Below are positions 9,949 to 18,435 of a stretch of DNA of 64,000 nucleotides, piece after piece. Made by a program: the position numbers and the translations under genes. Under the pieces are notes generated by a model. The model made no database searches. It was not told the origin of the DNA and was given only the letters and a program-made list of their open reading frames with translations. Origin of the DNA: Bacteroidota bacterium (GTDB lineage Bacteria > Bacteroidota > Bacteroidia > Chitinophagales > LD1); contig JADKJG010000008.1 of assembly GCA_016722375.1 (NCBI GenBank), forward strand, positions 1-64,000, in the 5' to 3' direction. How positions within the stretch are numbered: position 1 is the stretch's first letter; every line of letters starts with the position of its first letter.

Positions 9949-10736
9949 CTATTTATACAACCGTTCGTTATCCTGTATATCCATCCACATTGCAAATAGA
10001 AGAAATTGCATTCCGGTCAGTGTGAGAAACCCAAAACCAAGTAGTGTTATTGGATTGATAGAGATTCCCTCAATCAACCTATTTAATATTTTAATTCCTA
10101 GTGGAGTAGCTACAATCAACATTAAAAAGGAAAGATTGTAAAGTAAAAACAAAGGATGGAAATCTCTGAAAAAATACTTAATCCAAAGTCTTTTAATGAA
10201 AGACTTGAACAATAGCCAACTAACTCTTGGGATTACCTTAAAAAGTTTCATTTTACTTTCCTCCCCAACGTCATAAACGGGCTTTATCTCCACCTCACGA
10301 AGAGTACACATCGCTATATTTAATTTGACCAGCATGTCATTTGGCATTCCGTAAGAACGATAAATCTCATGCAATCTGATTGCATTTATCGCAGCCCTTG
10401 AAATGGCTGTATAGCCGGTTTGTGTATCGCTGACTCTCCAATAGCCGGAAGCTAATTTTGTCAAAATGGAGAGAATAGAATTTCCAAAAAAGCGAACTCT
10501 TGGAATTACAAGCCAAGCGCTTCGGTGAATCAGGTTGTCTTATTGGAAAGTGGCAAGTCACTGCCCTTTGATGTCCGTATATACTCCTGAACCGTATTGG
10601 ATGTCTTATCCTTGCTGCAATCGTTAACCACTACAATTCTATCTACAAAATCTGGCATGGATTCAATCACCATCCCAATCTGCTTTTCTTCGTTGTATGC
10701 AGGGACTACCACTGCAATTGTCTTTCCGTTTAACAT
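9949..10736 (-). pseudogene. family 2 glycosyltransferase with internal deletion and frameshift
   Basis: The N-terminal part (ATG at 10736) encodes MLNGKTIAVVVPAYNEE and the IVVVNDCSKDKT motif of a polyprenyl-phosphate-type GT2, then runs into a stop at 10530. Another frame resumes at about 10515 with HRSAWLVIPRVRFFGN and continues as the normal C-terminal half with two membrane helices to 9949. Comparing the two ends with intact relatives, about 60-70 residues are missing, including the GDGQ/DAQ acceptor-side motif. As drawn, the enzyme cannot work. It is 4 bp from the upstream membrane-protein gene and abuts the DUF354 gene, so the operon layout is intact. Assembly error is possible. Confidence 0.8.
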
Positions 10737-10740
10737 ATGC

Positions 10741-12111
10741 TCAAAACGCTTTTTCTTTTTGTTGGCCAAATAAAGAATAAAAGCCCACGAATAGAGTAAG
10801 TAAGAAAAACATTTCTGATGCATGAGCATATCGAGTTTGAAATCTGTCGTGGCCAAAAGCTATAATAATGATCGATACCAAATGCATTAAAAACAATGTG
10901 ATAATCAGCCAACTGTTAGTGTCTTGGACCTTACCTCGAATAATCTTCATGATAAACAATATGCCAATGAAATAGAAAAGGAATACCCAAATATAGTTTC
11001 GAAAAATATAGCCATGGATTTTATAAAAGAGGTGATTCAAAAACATCCATTTGTTTCGGTGTGCGCTTTGTAAATTGCAACTTGTCTCAATTTGGGAGAA
11101 GTTTTTTTGGTCACTAACAAATTCTCCAAGCATATATTTCTTTAATCCCGGCGCAGCAGTATCTACCAAAAGGCGGTTAAACAGTTTTTGTTGCGGATCA
11201 TGGTACATATCATCCACGTAGATCATTTTAAATCTGTCCGGGAGGTAGGTAAAATAAAATGAAGGGTTTAATTGTGAAAATGCCGTGGCGTTTTGGTACA
11301 ACAATTGAAGCCGAGATGGTGACTGTACTGGCTTTTTATAGGACAGATTTTTTTCGTCTGATATCGGCTTCTTCACCTCCTTTTTAAGCATCCTATCATA
11401 AACTAAAGCGAGGCGATAGGGGTCTGATGGTAAGAATAGACCTTTAAATACATAATTGATTGATGACCACAGTAGCAAAACAGCGACAAATGAAAACAGA
11501 AGCACCCGAATATCGGATAAACCCCTTTTTGAAATAAGGATAAAGGCTCCTATAATCGGGATAAGGATAAATATGAAAATCCCATTGGGTCGTAATAGGC
11601 CAGGAAGAAGCAACGAGAGTGTGAGGGATATAATATTTGAAGTATTAAAGTTGCGAAAGAGCAAAGCGATCCTTCCGCCAATAAAAATTAAGGTGGATGA
11701 ATACAGACTTTCTGTATACAATGAGGTATTCATCCGGATGGAAAAATTATCAATGGCAAAAATGGCAAGTGCAATGGCCGCCATCCATCCGAAACCTTTT
11801 TTCAATTGGGAAAAACAAAAGATGCAATAAAGAGATACCGCAACAAAAACTACATTCTGCGCAATAACTACTACACCTGTGGTCGAAAACAAAGATTTAA
11901 TAGCCCATATAAAGAATGGATACCCTACCGGTACATCAATAATAAATTTGGGTAATGGGATAATTCCATCTCTGATTAATGATGCGCCCCAAAAGTAGAT
12001 GTAGGCATCTTGCTGAAATTCAGGTAGAGGGGTAAATAGGAAATAGGGGCCATATCCGATAATATAGATAGCCAAAAAGAAAAAATAAGGCAATAAACTG
12101 CTACCGCGCAT
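10741..12111 (-). CDS. GT-C-like multi-pass membrane protein
   Basis: About 456 residues from the ATG at 12111; the frame extends 6 codons upstream to a TTG. Around ten membrane segments alternate with loops. An early DAYIYFWGASLIRDG loop has the acidic residue expected after the first helix of GT-C glycosyltransferases, and the late HDRFQTRYAHASEMFFLLTL helix resembles GT39/PMT-like proteins. Such enzymes use polyprenyl-phosphate sugars at the outer face of the membrane; the adjacent GT2 could have supplied the donor. The family assignment is by topology and these motifs, not a strong signature. Confidence 0.65.
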   Translation of the reverse strand: MRGSSLLPYFFFLAIYIIGYGPYFLFTPLPEFQQDAYIYFWGASLIRDGIIPLPKFIIDVPVGYPFFIWAIKSLFSTTGVVVIAQNVVFVAVSLYCIFCFSQLKKGFGWMAAIALAIFAIDNFSIRMNTSLYTESLYSSTLIFIGGRIALLFRNFNTSNIISLTLSLLLPGLLRPNGIFIFILIPIIGAFILISKRGLSDIRVLLFSFVAVLLLWSSINYVFKGLFLPSDPYRLALVYDRMLKKEVKKPISDEKNLSYKKPVQSPSRLQLLYQNATAFSQLNPSFYFTYLPDRFKMIYVDDMYHDPQQKLFNRLLVDTAAPGLKKYMLGEFVSDQKNFSQIETSCNLQSAHRNKWMFLNHLFYKIHGYIFRNYIWVFLFYFIGILFIMKIIRGKVQDTNSWLIITLFLMHLVSIIIIAFGHDRFQTRYAHASEMFFLLTLFVGFYSLFGQQKEKAF

Positions 12112-12195
12112 AATTAGAAGAAGAAACAAAGCAAAGAAAACAATCCTTAAGTAAAACTGGTATAACTATGTCCGCCAGACATCCATGTGTAATTC

Positions 12196-13428
12196 TCACA
12201 CTAATAATTTTTGGTATACCGATGCATACCGTTTCACCCCCTCCTCCAACGAATAATATTTAGAAGCTCCATTGCGAATGTCCCCTTCTGAGCGTTTTTC
12301 ATTTAACAGGTTATCAATAACCCCACAATAACTAACGGAAGAAAATTCATTCACTGTAAAACCCGATTTGGTATCCTTGACTATTTCTTCCACGTCTCCC
12401 ACATTTCCGTTACAAATATAGGGTATTCCCATTCCCATAATCTCGCCTTGCTTGGTGGGTGAAGATGCCTTTTTTGAAAATACTGGTTTGATAAAAAAGA
12501 TGGCGGCTGTTGCAAGCGCGAGATAAGTGGGCACTAATGGATGCGGTGCTGAAACAAAAATAAATCTATCCGGATCAATTGCTTTGATTTTTGCTATAGA
12601 CAGAATCAGTTCTTTTGGCTCATTTGTTATAAATAAAAAGCGAGCCTTGGGTTTTTGTTCCAGCAGGTACTTGAAGAAATCCAGCATTTCGTCGGGCATG
12701 TACCAAGTACCGATGCTGCCCAGATAACTCAAAATAAAATCGTCTTTCTCAATTGAAAATTGCTGACGTAATTCATTCAGCAACTTCTGGTTCACGTTTT
12801 GTTGTGAAAACTTTTCCAAATCTGCGCAACAAGGGATTACCTGTATTGGAATCGGCTGATTCTTTATCTCTTTCCAAGAATGTATTTCTTTTTTCCCAGC
12901 ATCAGTCAGGCTAATAGTATAGTCTGCTTCGGCTAAAAACTGCTTTTCTTTTCGTTTGAAAAAATCATACACTCGCTTATACACCGGATTTGACAAATCC
13001 CATAAACCACCATCCACTCGTTCGTCAGCATAAAAACCACGCATATCAAAAATGAATTTCACTCTTGTTTTCTTCTTCATTTCGAGCCCTACTAATGAAG
13101 ATATGTAGCTGCGACAATGAACGATTTGAAAATTCTTCTGTTTGTGTAATGCAAAGGCTTTGTTCCGCAACCTTAGTACATCATACACAGTAGAAAGTAC
13201 CGATGGCCTTTTGGTATAGGAAAGCGGAATCCATTCAATATTGCTTTGCTTTAACAAGGACGAGATTTGTTCTCTGAATTTTTCAAACCGCTCTTTCTTT
13301 TCAAAACTAATGAGCGTAAACCGGTAGCCTTTTTTCGACAAGCCTTGCAAATAGGGTATCACTTGACTTTGTCCCAACGGGTCGGTCATACCGTCATAAC
13401 TCATGTATAGGACTTCAACAGGCTGCAT
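12196..13428 (-). CDS. family 4 glycosyltransferase
   Basis: A 410-residue GT-B enzyme. The N-terminal YMSYDGMTDPLGQSQVIPYL stretch is characteristic of a Bacteroidota GT4 subgroup, and the C-terminal donor site has KQGEIMGMGIPYICN followed by GDVEEIV. It overlaps the end of the upstream asnB gene by 14 bp, so translation is probably coupled. It is expected to act in the cytoplasm in assembly of the surface glycan. Specificity unknown. Confidence 0.9.
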   Translation of the reverse strand: MQPVEVLYMSYDGMTDPLGQSQVIPYLQGLSKKGYRFTLISFEKKERFEKFREQISSLLKQSNIEWIPLSYTKRPSVLSTVYDVLRLRNKAFALHKQKNFQIVHCRSYISSLVGLEMKKKTRVKFIFDMRGFYADERVDGGLWDLSNPVYKRVYDFFKRKEKQFLAEADYTISLTDAGKKEIHSWKEIKNQPIPIQVIPCCADLEKFSQQNVNQKLLNELRQQFSIEKDDFILSYLGSIGTWYMPDEMLDFFKYLLEQKPKARFLFITNEPKELILSIAKIKAIDPDRFIFVSAPHPLVPTYLALATAAIFFIKPVFSKKASSPTKQGEIMGMGIPYICNGNVGDVEEIVKDTKSGFTVNEFSSVSYCGVIDNLLNEKRSEGDIRNGASKYYSLEEGVKRYASVYQKLLV

Positions 13429-15268
13429 TATCTTTCATCCATTTGTGAAGTAGCAATAAAGACCATATCCGGTTATACAGAAAGTCCTCTCCCTGATTAA
13501 ATCTTTTCAAGAGCTGTTTTGTGGCATCGGCATCCACCACATTTATTTCCCGAATCACATCTTCATTCAGATAATCATCTATCAAATACTTCAAATCGCT
13601 TTTTAGCCAACGCGCAAGTGGAACGGAAAAGCCCCATTTAGGCCGATCAAAAATTTCTTTAGGGACAAAATCATACAATACTTCTTTGAGCAGGTATTTC
13701 GAAATTCCATTTTGTTTCTTCAGATTTTCGGAAAGATTAAGGGCAAACTCTACCACCCGATAATCTAAAAACGGAGTCCTCGCCTCTAGGGCAAACTGCA
13801 TACTGGCTATGTCCACCTTCACCAGCAAATCATCTTTCAAATAATATTTCAAATCAAAGAGCGCTTGCGATTCAGCCGCTGATAGTTGCCGACGGGTTTT
13901 AAACTGCTCTTGAAATAGCAATTCATGTCTGAAGTCAGGGTGGAGAATATTTTTCAGTTCCGCCTCGCTGAAAAAATATTGTTCCTGCGAAAATATGTGG
14001 CTCTTTTTATGTTCTGTGTTTTTATAATCAAAAACTTTTGCTACCCTTTTATAACGGTTGCCGAGCAAAGAAAGCGAAGCGCTAATGGGTTTTCTTAAAA
14101 CCTTTATTAGCGGATTATCCAGACGCTTTGCCCAATCATAAGCTCCATAACCCATAAATAATTCATCGCCTCCATCACCGCTCAGAGTCATGGTAACATG
14201 CTTCCTCGCTAATTTGGAAACCAGCATAGTAGGTATTCCCGATGAGTCTGCGTATGGTTCATCATACACAGTCAGCATCCGGTCTATCATTTCTAAGGCA
14301 TCGTTTTCAGTAACCATGAACTCATGATGTTCGGTACCGAGATGTTTGGAAACTTTCCTGGCATATTCGCTTTCATTGAACTTCGCTTCTTTAAAACCAA
14401 TCGAGAAAGTCTTCACCGGTTGGCTAGAAATGCTTTGGGCAATGGCCGTCACCGTGCTTGAATCAATTCCTCCACTCAGAAAAGTTCCGAAAGGAACATC
14501 ACTAATCATGCGATAGCGGACTGAACTAGTCAATAATTCCTTCAACTCTATTTTTGCCGAATCAAAATCCTCTTTGATTCCTTCCCTGATTCGCTCCTCC
14601 GGCTTCCAGTAACTTTTGATTTCAAGTCCCTTGCTTGTTACCGTCGCATAGCTTCCGGCCGGAAGGCGATAGATGTTTTCATAAATGGTAGAAGGCTCGG
14701 GGATGTATCCAGCATACAAAAATGTATAAACTGCTTTTTTATTCAGCCGGATATTTCTTTTTATATAATCATTGGTTAGCAAGGCTTTCATTTCCGATGC
14801 AAAAGCCAGATTCTTTCCATCAAAAAAATAGTAAAGCGGCTTCACCCCCATCCGGTCACGGAAAAGAAGAAGTTGCTGATGTATGGCATCATAAATAGCC
14901 AGTGCAAACATGCCATTCATCATTCGGGGCAGTTCTTCACGCACTTTAGAAAAGGCTTCAATAACCACTTCCGTGTCGGAGGTAGTGCGGGTTTGAATCT
15001 GAAGTTTCTCTGCTATCTCCCGATAATTATAAATCTCGCCATTGAAGGCAATAGCATAGCGTCCATCGTGAGACCAAAGCGGTTGGTTGGCAGCAGCACT
15101 CAGGTCAATGACACTCAATCGGCGATGTCCAAGCCCAATGGTTTTTTCGTCATTGATATAAAATCCTTCTGCATCTGGCCCTCGGTGGCTCAGCCGTGCC
15201 GTCATCTTTTCTAAATCTTGGCGGCTGAACTGATGAGATGGAGAATAGAAACCGGCGATGCCGCACAT
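13415..15268 (-). CDS. asnB: glutamine-hydrolysing asparagine synthetase family protein
   Basis: A 617-residue two-domain protein. The N-terminal class II glutaminase starts MCGIAGF with nucleophile Cys2. The C-terminal synthetase domain has the pyrophosphatase loop SGGIDSS near residue 265 and SGDGGDELFMGY. The family makes asparagine from aspartate with glutamine-derived ammonia; members inside polysaccharide loci often amidate sugar acids instead. Sitting between a WbpB-like sugar dehydrogenase and a GT4 gene that it overlaps by 14 bp, a glycan-modifying role is plausible here, but that is inference from context. Confidence 0.9.
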   Translation of the reverse strand: MCGIAGFYSPSHQFSRQDLEKMTARLSHRGPDAEGFYINDEKTIGLGHRRLSVIDLSAAANQPLWSHDGRYAIAFNGEIYNYREIAEKLQIQTRTTSDTEVVIEAFSKVREELPRMMNGMFALAIYDAIHQQLLLFRDRMGVKPLYYFFDGKNLAFASEMKALLTNDYIKRNIRLNKKAVYTFLYAGYIPEPSTIYENIYRLPAGSYATVTSKGLEIKSYWKPEERIREGIKEDFDSAKIELKELLTSSVRYRMISDVPFGTFLSGGIDSSTVTAIAQSISSQPVKTFSIGFKEAKFNESEYARKVSKHLGTEHHEFMVTENDALEMIDRMLTVYDEPYADSSGIPTMLVSKLARKHVTMTLSGDGGDELFMGYGAYDWAKRLDNPLIKVLRKPISASLSLLGNRYKRVAKVFDYKNTEHKKSHIFSQEQYFFSEAELKNILHPDFRHELLFQEQFKTRRQLSAAESQALFDLKYYLKDDLLVKVDIASMQFALEARTPFLDYRVVEFALNLSENLKKQNGISKYLLKEVLYDFVPKEIFDRPKWGFSVPLARWLKSDLKYLIDDYLNEDVIREINVVDADATKQLLKRFNQGEDFLYNRIWSLLLLHKWMKDNAAC

Positions 15269-15276
15269 AGCAGTGA

Positions 15277-15297
15277 GAAATTAGAAATTAGAAATTA
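15277..15297. repeat. (GAAATTA)3 heptanucleotide repeat
   Basis: Three exact tandem copies of GAAATTA between asnB and the dehydrogenase gene. A similar single AGAAATTAGA occurs near 62366. Confidence 0.8.
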
Positions 15298-15316
15298 GAA
15301 CCATCCTGAGTAACAT

Positions 15317-16282
15317 CTATAAATCGAATGGATGTTTGCTCAGTGCTGCTTTAGCAAACGGATGATAGTCGCCTTTCAGTCCAATCGGTGTTTGTCGGCG
15401 GATGTCGCAGGCAATTTCAATACTGGGCAAGGCATCTTTCACCGTATAACCATTTCCGGCAATGATTTGCTCATAACTCTTGGTATGCAGATCAGTAAAG
15501 CCATCACTGAATTCAATTTCTTTCCCTTCAAGCGTCATAGAGCGATAGGTGCGCATGTTTTTTTTCTTCGCCGCTTCGGGCAGCATATCTGCATTGATGC
15601 TTAAAAACCAGCGCACCTTGGCTTTTGAAAACTCCAGATAACCGGCTGCGCGGTCGTGGGTGTGAACATGTACTATATTTTGTTTCACCGGTCCAAAAAG
15701 CCAGCCCAGCATATCGAAAAAGTGAATACCGATATTGGTAGCTATGCCTCCGCTTTTTGTTACATCGCCTTTCCAACTGGTATAGTACCAGTTGCCACGC
15801 GAAGTGATATAGGTCAAATCAAATTCATAGATTTTATCCTTCGGGCTGTTCGCTATATCTTCTTTCAGTTGTATGATATTCGGATGCAAACGCAGTTGCA
15901 GAATGTTATTTATTTTTCTTCCTGTTTCCTTTTCTAATTCAATCAGGTTCTCTGCGTTTTTAGGAAATAATACCAACGGCTTTTCACAAATCACATCGGC
16001 ATCGTTGCGTAGCCCGAACCGGATATGCGAATCGTGCAGGTAATTGGGCGAGCAGATAGAAACATAGTCCACCTTGGTTCCGTGACGACGCAACTTGTCC
16101 ACGTGGCGATCAAAGCGTTCAAACTCTACAAAAAAATCGGAGGAGGGAAAATAACTGTCCATAATCCCGACGCTGTCAAAAGGGTCGTAGGCGGCCAATA
16201 AATTATTTCCGGTATCTTTTATGGCCTTGAGGTGGCGAGGAGCGATATAGCCGGAGGCTCCAATGAGTACGAAATTCTTCAT
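15317..16282 (-). CDS. wbpB: WbpB/WlbA-like sugar dehydrogenase
   Basis: A 321-residue Gfo/Idh/MocA oxidoreductase. The N-terminal NAD-binding fold has GASGYIAPRH; the catalytic-type EKPL motif is at about residue 95, and the C-terminal half carries TYITSRGNWYYTSWKGD and GGIATNIGIHFFDML. This pattern fits the WbpB/WlbA subgroup, which oxidises the 3-OH of UDP-N-acetylglucosaminuronic acid on the way to 2,3-diacetamido uronic acids of O-antigens. Aminotransferase and acetyltransferase partners are not in the window. A near-consensus -7 box (TATACTTG) lies a few bases ahead of the start. Confidence 0.85.
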   Translation of the reverse strand: MKNFVLIGASGYIAPRHLKAIKDTGNNLLAAYDPFDSVGIMDSYFPSSDFFVEFERFDRHVDKLRRHGTKVDYVSICSPNYLHDSHIRFGLRNDADVICEKPLVLFPKNAENLIELEKETGRKINNILQLRLHPNIIQLKEDIANSPKDKIYEFDLTYITSRGNWYYTSWKGDVTKSGGIATNIGIHFFDMLGWLFGPVKQNIVHVHTHDRAAGYLEFSKAKVRWFLSINADMLPEAAKKKNMRTYRSMTLEGKEIEFSDGFTDLHTKSYEQIIAGNGYTVKDALPSIEIACDIRRQTPIGLKGDYHPFAKAALSKHPFDL

Positions 16283-16443
16283 GACGCAAGTATAATGAGA
16301 ATGTGATGATGTGAGAATGGGAAAATTTGAGCATTCATTTACTAGTCAAAGGATATGGCGCACAAATGATAAGATATGGCTGATAACATCTGATTTTAAA
16401 GATCCTTATTGTTCCTTAGTGTCTTTATGACATTTTTGCTCCT

Positions 16444-16911
16444 ATGAAAATACTGATGGTTTGCCTCGGAAACATTTGCCGCTCGCCTATGGCGCATGGA
16501 CTATTGCAACACAAAGTTGAACAGCGCGGAATGGATTGGGAGGTGGACTCTGCCGGAACCGGCGACTGGCATCGGGGCCAACAGCCCGACCACCGCGCCA
16601 TTGCCTGCATGAAAAAACATAGCATTGATATTACTTATCAAAGTGCCCGACCCATCATTTATGATGACTTCCAACAGTTTGACCTCATTTACGTAATGGA
16701 TCGCAGCAATTTTGAAAATGTAGAGCGAATGGCACGAAACGAGGAAGACATGAACAAGGTGAAGCTGCTATTGAGCGAAATTTATCCCGAAGGAGCAGAA
16801 GTGCCCGACCCCTATTACGGTGGCGACGCAGGCTTTGAGAGGGTTTATCAACTGCTTGATGAAGCAACAGAAAAGATTTTGGAAAGATATTCGTGTCATA
16901 CGAAAACATGA
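16444..16911 (+). CDS. low-molecular-weight protein-tyrosine phosphatase
   Basis: A 155-residue protein with the P-loop VCLGNICRS: nucleophile Cys7 and phosphate-binding Arg13. The general-acid loop DPYYGG has Asp122. Length and motif order are those of the cytosolic LMW-PTP family. Bacterial members dephosphorylate tyrosine kinases that control polysaccharide export, and the gene diverges from the glycan locus, so a link is plausible; no Wzc-type kinase is visible in the window. The start is the ATG giving MKILMVCLGN. Confidence 0.92.
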   Translation: MKILMVCLGNICRSPMAHGLLQHKVEQRGMDWEVDSAGTGDWHRGQQPDHRAIACMKKHSIDITYQSARPIIYDDFQQFDLIYVMDRSNFENVERMARNEEDMNKVKLLLSEIYPEGAEVPDPYYGGDAGFERVYQLLDEATEKILERYSCHTKT

Positions 16912-16998
16912 AAGGGGGCGCTGTTTAGTCACGGTGAGTGTGGCCTCCCGCTGTCCGTCGCCTTACCTCATCTTGCGGAAGTATTTATAGGGTTTAAG

Positions 16999-17110
16999 AG
17001 GCTGTTTAGATTTCTGTGTAAAAATGGGTATCCGGCGAGAAATACCTCTGTGTTCTCCGTGCGACATATCAGATTCATAACAAATTCGGTTGTTCAAATC
17101 CAAACAGCTT
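16999..17110. repeat. short element with imperfect terminal inverted repeats
   Basis: GCTGTTTAGATT at 17001-17012 and AATCCAAACAGC at 17097-17108 are inverted repeats with one mismatch, bounding ~110 bp with no ORF. This resembles a MITE or dispersed repeat, but no target duplication was confirmed. Confidence 0.4.
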
Positions 17111-17120
17111 CAAGCAGGTA

Positions 17121-17153
17121 AAAATAAAAAAGGCGCTCCCTTTCGAGAGCGCC
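17121..17153 (-). terminator. intrinsic terminator of the fibronectin-like gene
   Basis: GGCGCTC and GAGCGCC (17132-17138 and 17147-17153) form a stem followed on the minus strand by TTTTTTATTTTT. It sits 26 bp beyond the stop. Confidence 0.85.
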
Positions 17154-17178
17154 TAACCGAGACTAAAATGGGATTTTA

Positions 17179-17871
17179 TTAGTCTTGAGGTAAACTGAGC
17201 CGGAGGGTAGCCACCGGACTGTAGCCCTCATATCCTGCATGGCTGAGGGTTGCCACACGGAAATAATACTTGGTGCCGGGTGTTAAATCATAAATCTTGA
17301 TAGAAGATTTTTCAGATTGGTACACCATTGGCCAACCCTGTGTAGGGTTGGTACTTACCTCGATGCGATAACCGGATGATTTCTTCACCGCTTTCCATTT
17401 CAACTTCACAGAACCCTCCGCTGCGCCTTGCTTGGCTACCAGAGTTTCAGGAGAATTAAGAATGCCAATTGGACTTTTAGAATCCCGAATATCCATACCG
17501 GAGCTGAGTGCAATTTCCGGATCTCCTTTTGCTTCGCCCTCTACGTAAATCTGTAGATCGGACATCAATATATCCAGATCTGCTTCGCGCAGGTCGCGAA
17601 TCTCGGTGGCTGCCGGTCCTCCGGGAAGGGCCTGCTGTGCCAGTTCGAGTGCATCTATAGCTGTGGTGATATCAGCCAAGGTGGGAGACGGTACCGCAAA
17701 GTTGGGATTGCCGTTCATGAATTCCACTACTCGGCGAGCCAGGATGATTTTTTGTGGCACGGTCAGCAGGTGAAAGCCCAGTTTGACAATAAAGGATACG
17801 ATAAATACAGCAATGTGCTGGCAGACGGTACGCTTTGCGCTCCCGCCCTTTTTGTTTTTGTTCTTTTTCAT
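17179..17871 (-). CDS. fibronectin type III-like domain protein
   Basis: A 230-residue protein. It has a lysine-rich N-terminus (MKKNKNKKGG), a hydrophobic stretch around residues 20-40 that may be a membrane anchor, a helical middle part rich in alanine and aspartate (about 60-120), then a C-terminal FnIII-like sandwich (about 140-228) with VKLKWKAVKKSSGYRIEVS and TKYYFRVATLSHAGYEGYSP. Proteins of this layout recur in Bacteroidota without a known function. Transcribed alone and closed by a strong terminator. Binding role is only suggested by the domain. Confidence 0.7.
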   Translation of the reverse strand: MKKNKNKKGGSAKRTVCQHIAVFIVSFIVKLGFHLLTVPQKIILARRVVEFMNGNPNFAVPSPTLADITTAIDALELAQQALPGGPAATEIRDLREADLDILMSDLQIYVEGEAKGDPEIALSSGMDIRDSKSPIGILNSPETLVAKQGAAEGSVKLKWKAVKKSSGYRIEVSTNPTQGWPMVYQSEKSSIKIYDLTPGTKYYFRVATLSHAGYEGYSPVATLRLSLPQD

Positions 17872-18435
17872 TTTGTTTTTGTTTTAAAATTTGAATAAAA
17901 AATACGCAGCACCTCGTTCGTAAGCCTCCGCCTATGGCAGAATTTTATCCCTTGAAACAGGATGCTGTTTTTGTTTAGCTATCCATAAAACAGCTATTGT
18001 CATTAGCAAACATCCGACCTCCCTTGCCCGCGCCGGCTGGCAATGCAGGTAGCGCTTGGGAACCTCTTAAAACTGATCTTTTGCTTCTGAAACTGTACCC
18101 CTCCTACTGATTCAGGGTACAGCTTGAATCAGTAGGTTTTCATTGGCAAAATTGTTAGGGTGTCAGGCCCTTGCTTCCTTTTTTTACCGGGAGGCGGCGG
18201 TTTGCTTCACCCGCCTTTCGGTGGGTTTGTCTTTTTCGTTCCGAGCCTTTTTATCGGTGTTCTGAACTAAACGACAATACAAATATAAGCACCAAAATAC
18301 CAAAGTCAATAGCGGAACGAAAAAATAGTTCAATCTTGCTTGTAAAGCCTTGGCAGACAAGGCAATAAAAATTATCAGCAGGGACTAAAAGGATGCCTGT
18401 TTGTATTCAGACACAGGGATATATCCTGTGCTACT
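17872..18435. other. 564-bp spacer with hairpins, no gene
   Basis: No supportable gene. Contents: the interleaved inverted repeats at 18093-18136, and a C/G-rich stem ACCCGCC/GGTGGGT near 18209-18226 followed by a T-rich tail, which could end plus-strand transcripts. A CACAGG/CCTGTG hairpin near 18413-18431 lies just beyond the stop of the minus-strand Fic gene. Confidence 0.6.
18093..18136. repeat. interleaved double inverted repeat (A-B-A'-B')
   Basis: A = CTGTACCC (18093-18100), B = CCTACTGATTCA (18103-18114), A' = GGGTACAG (18115-18122), B' = TGAATCAGTAGG (18125-18136). Both pairs are perfect and interleaved with linkers of only 2, 0 and 2 nt, so either hairpin can form but not easily both. 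Confidence 0.85.

Noticed and set aside
18093..18136. H-type pseudoknot formed by A:A' and B:B' together
   Set aside because: Loops of 2, 0 and 2 nt cannot span stems of 12 and 8 bp; mutually exclusive hairpins are more likely.
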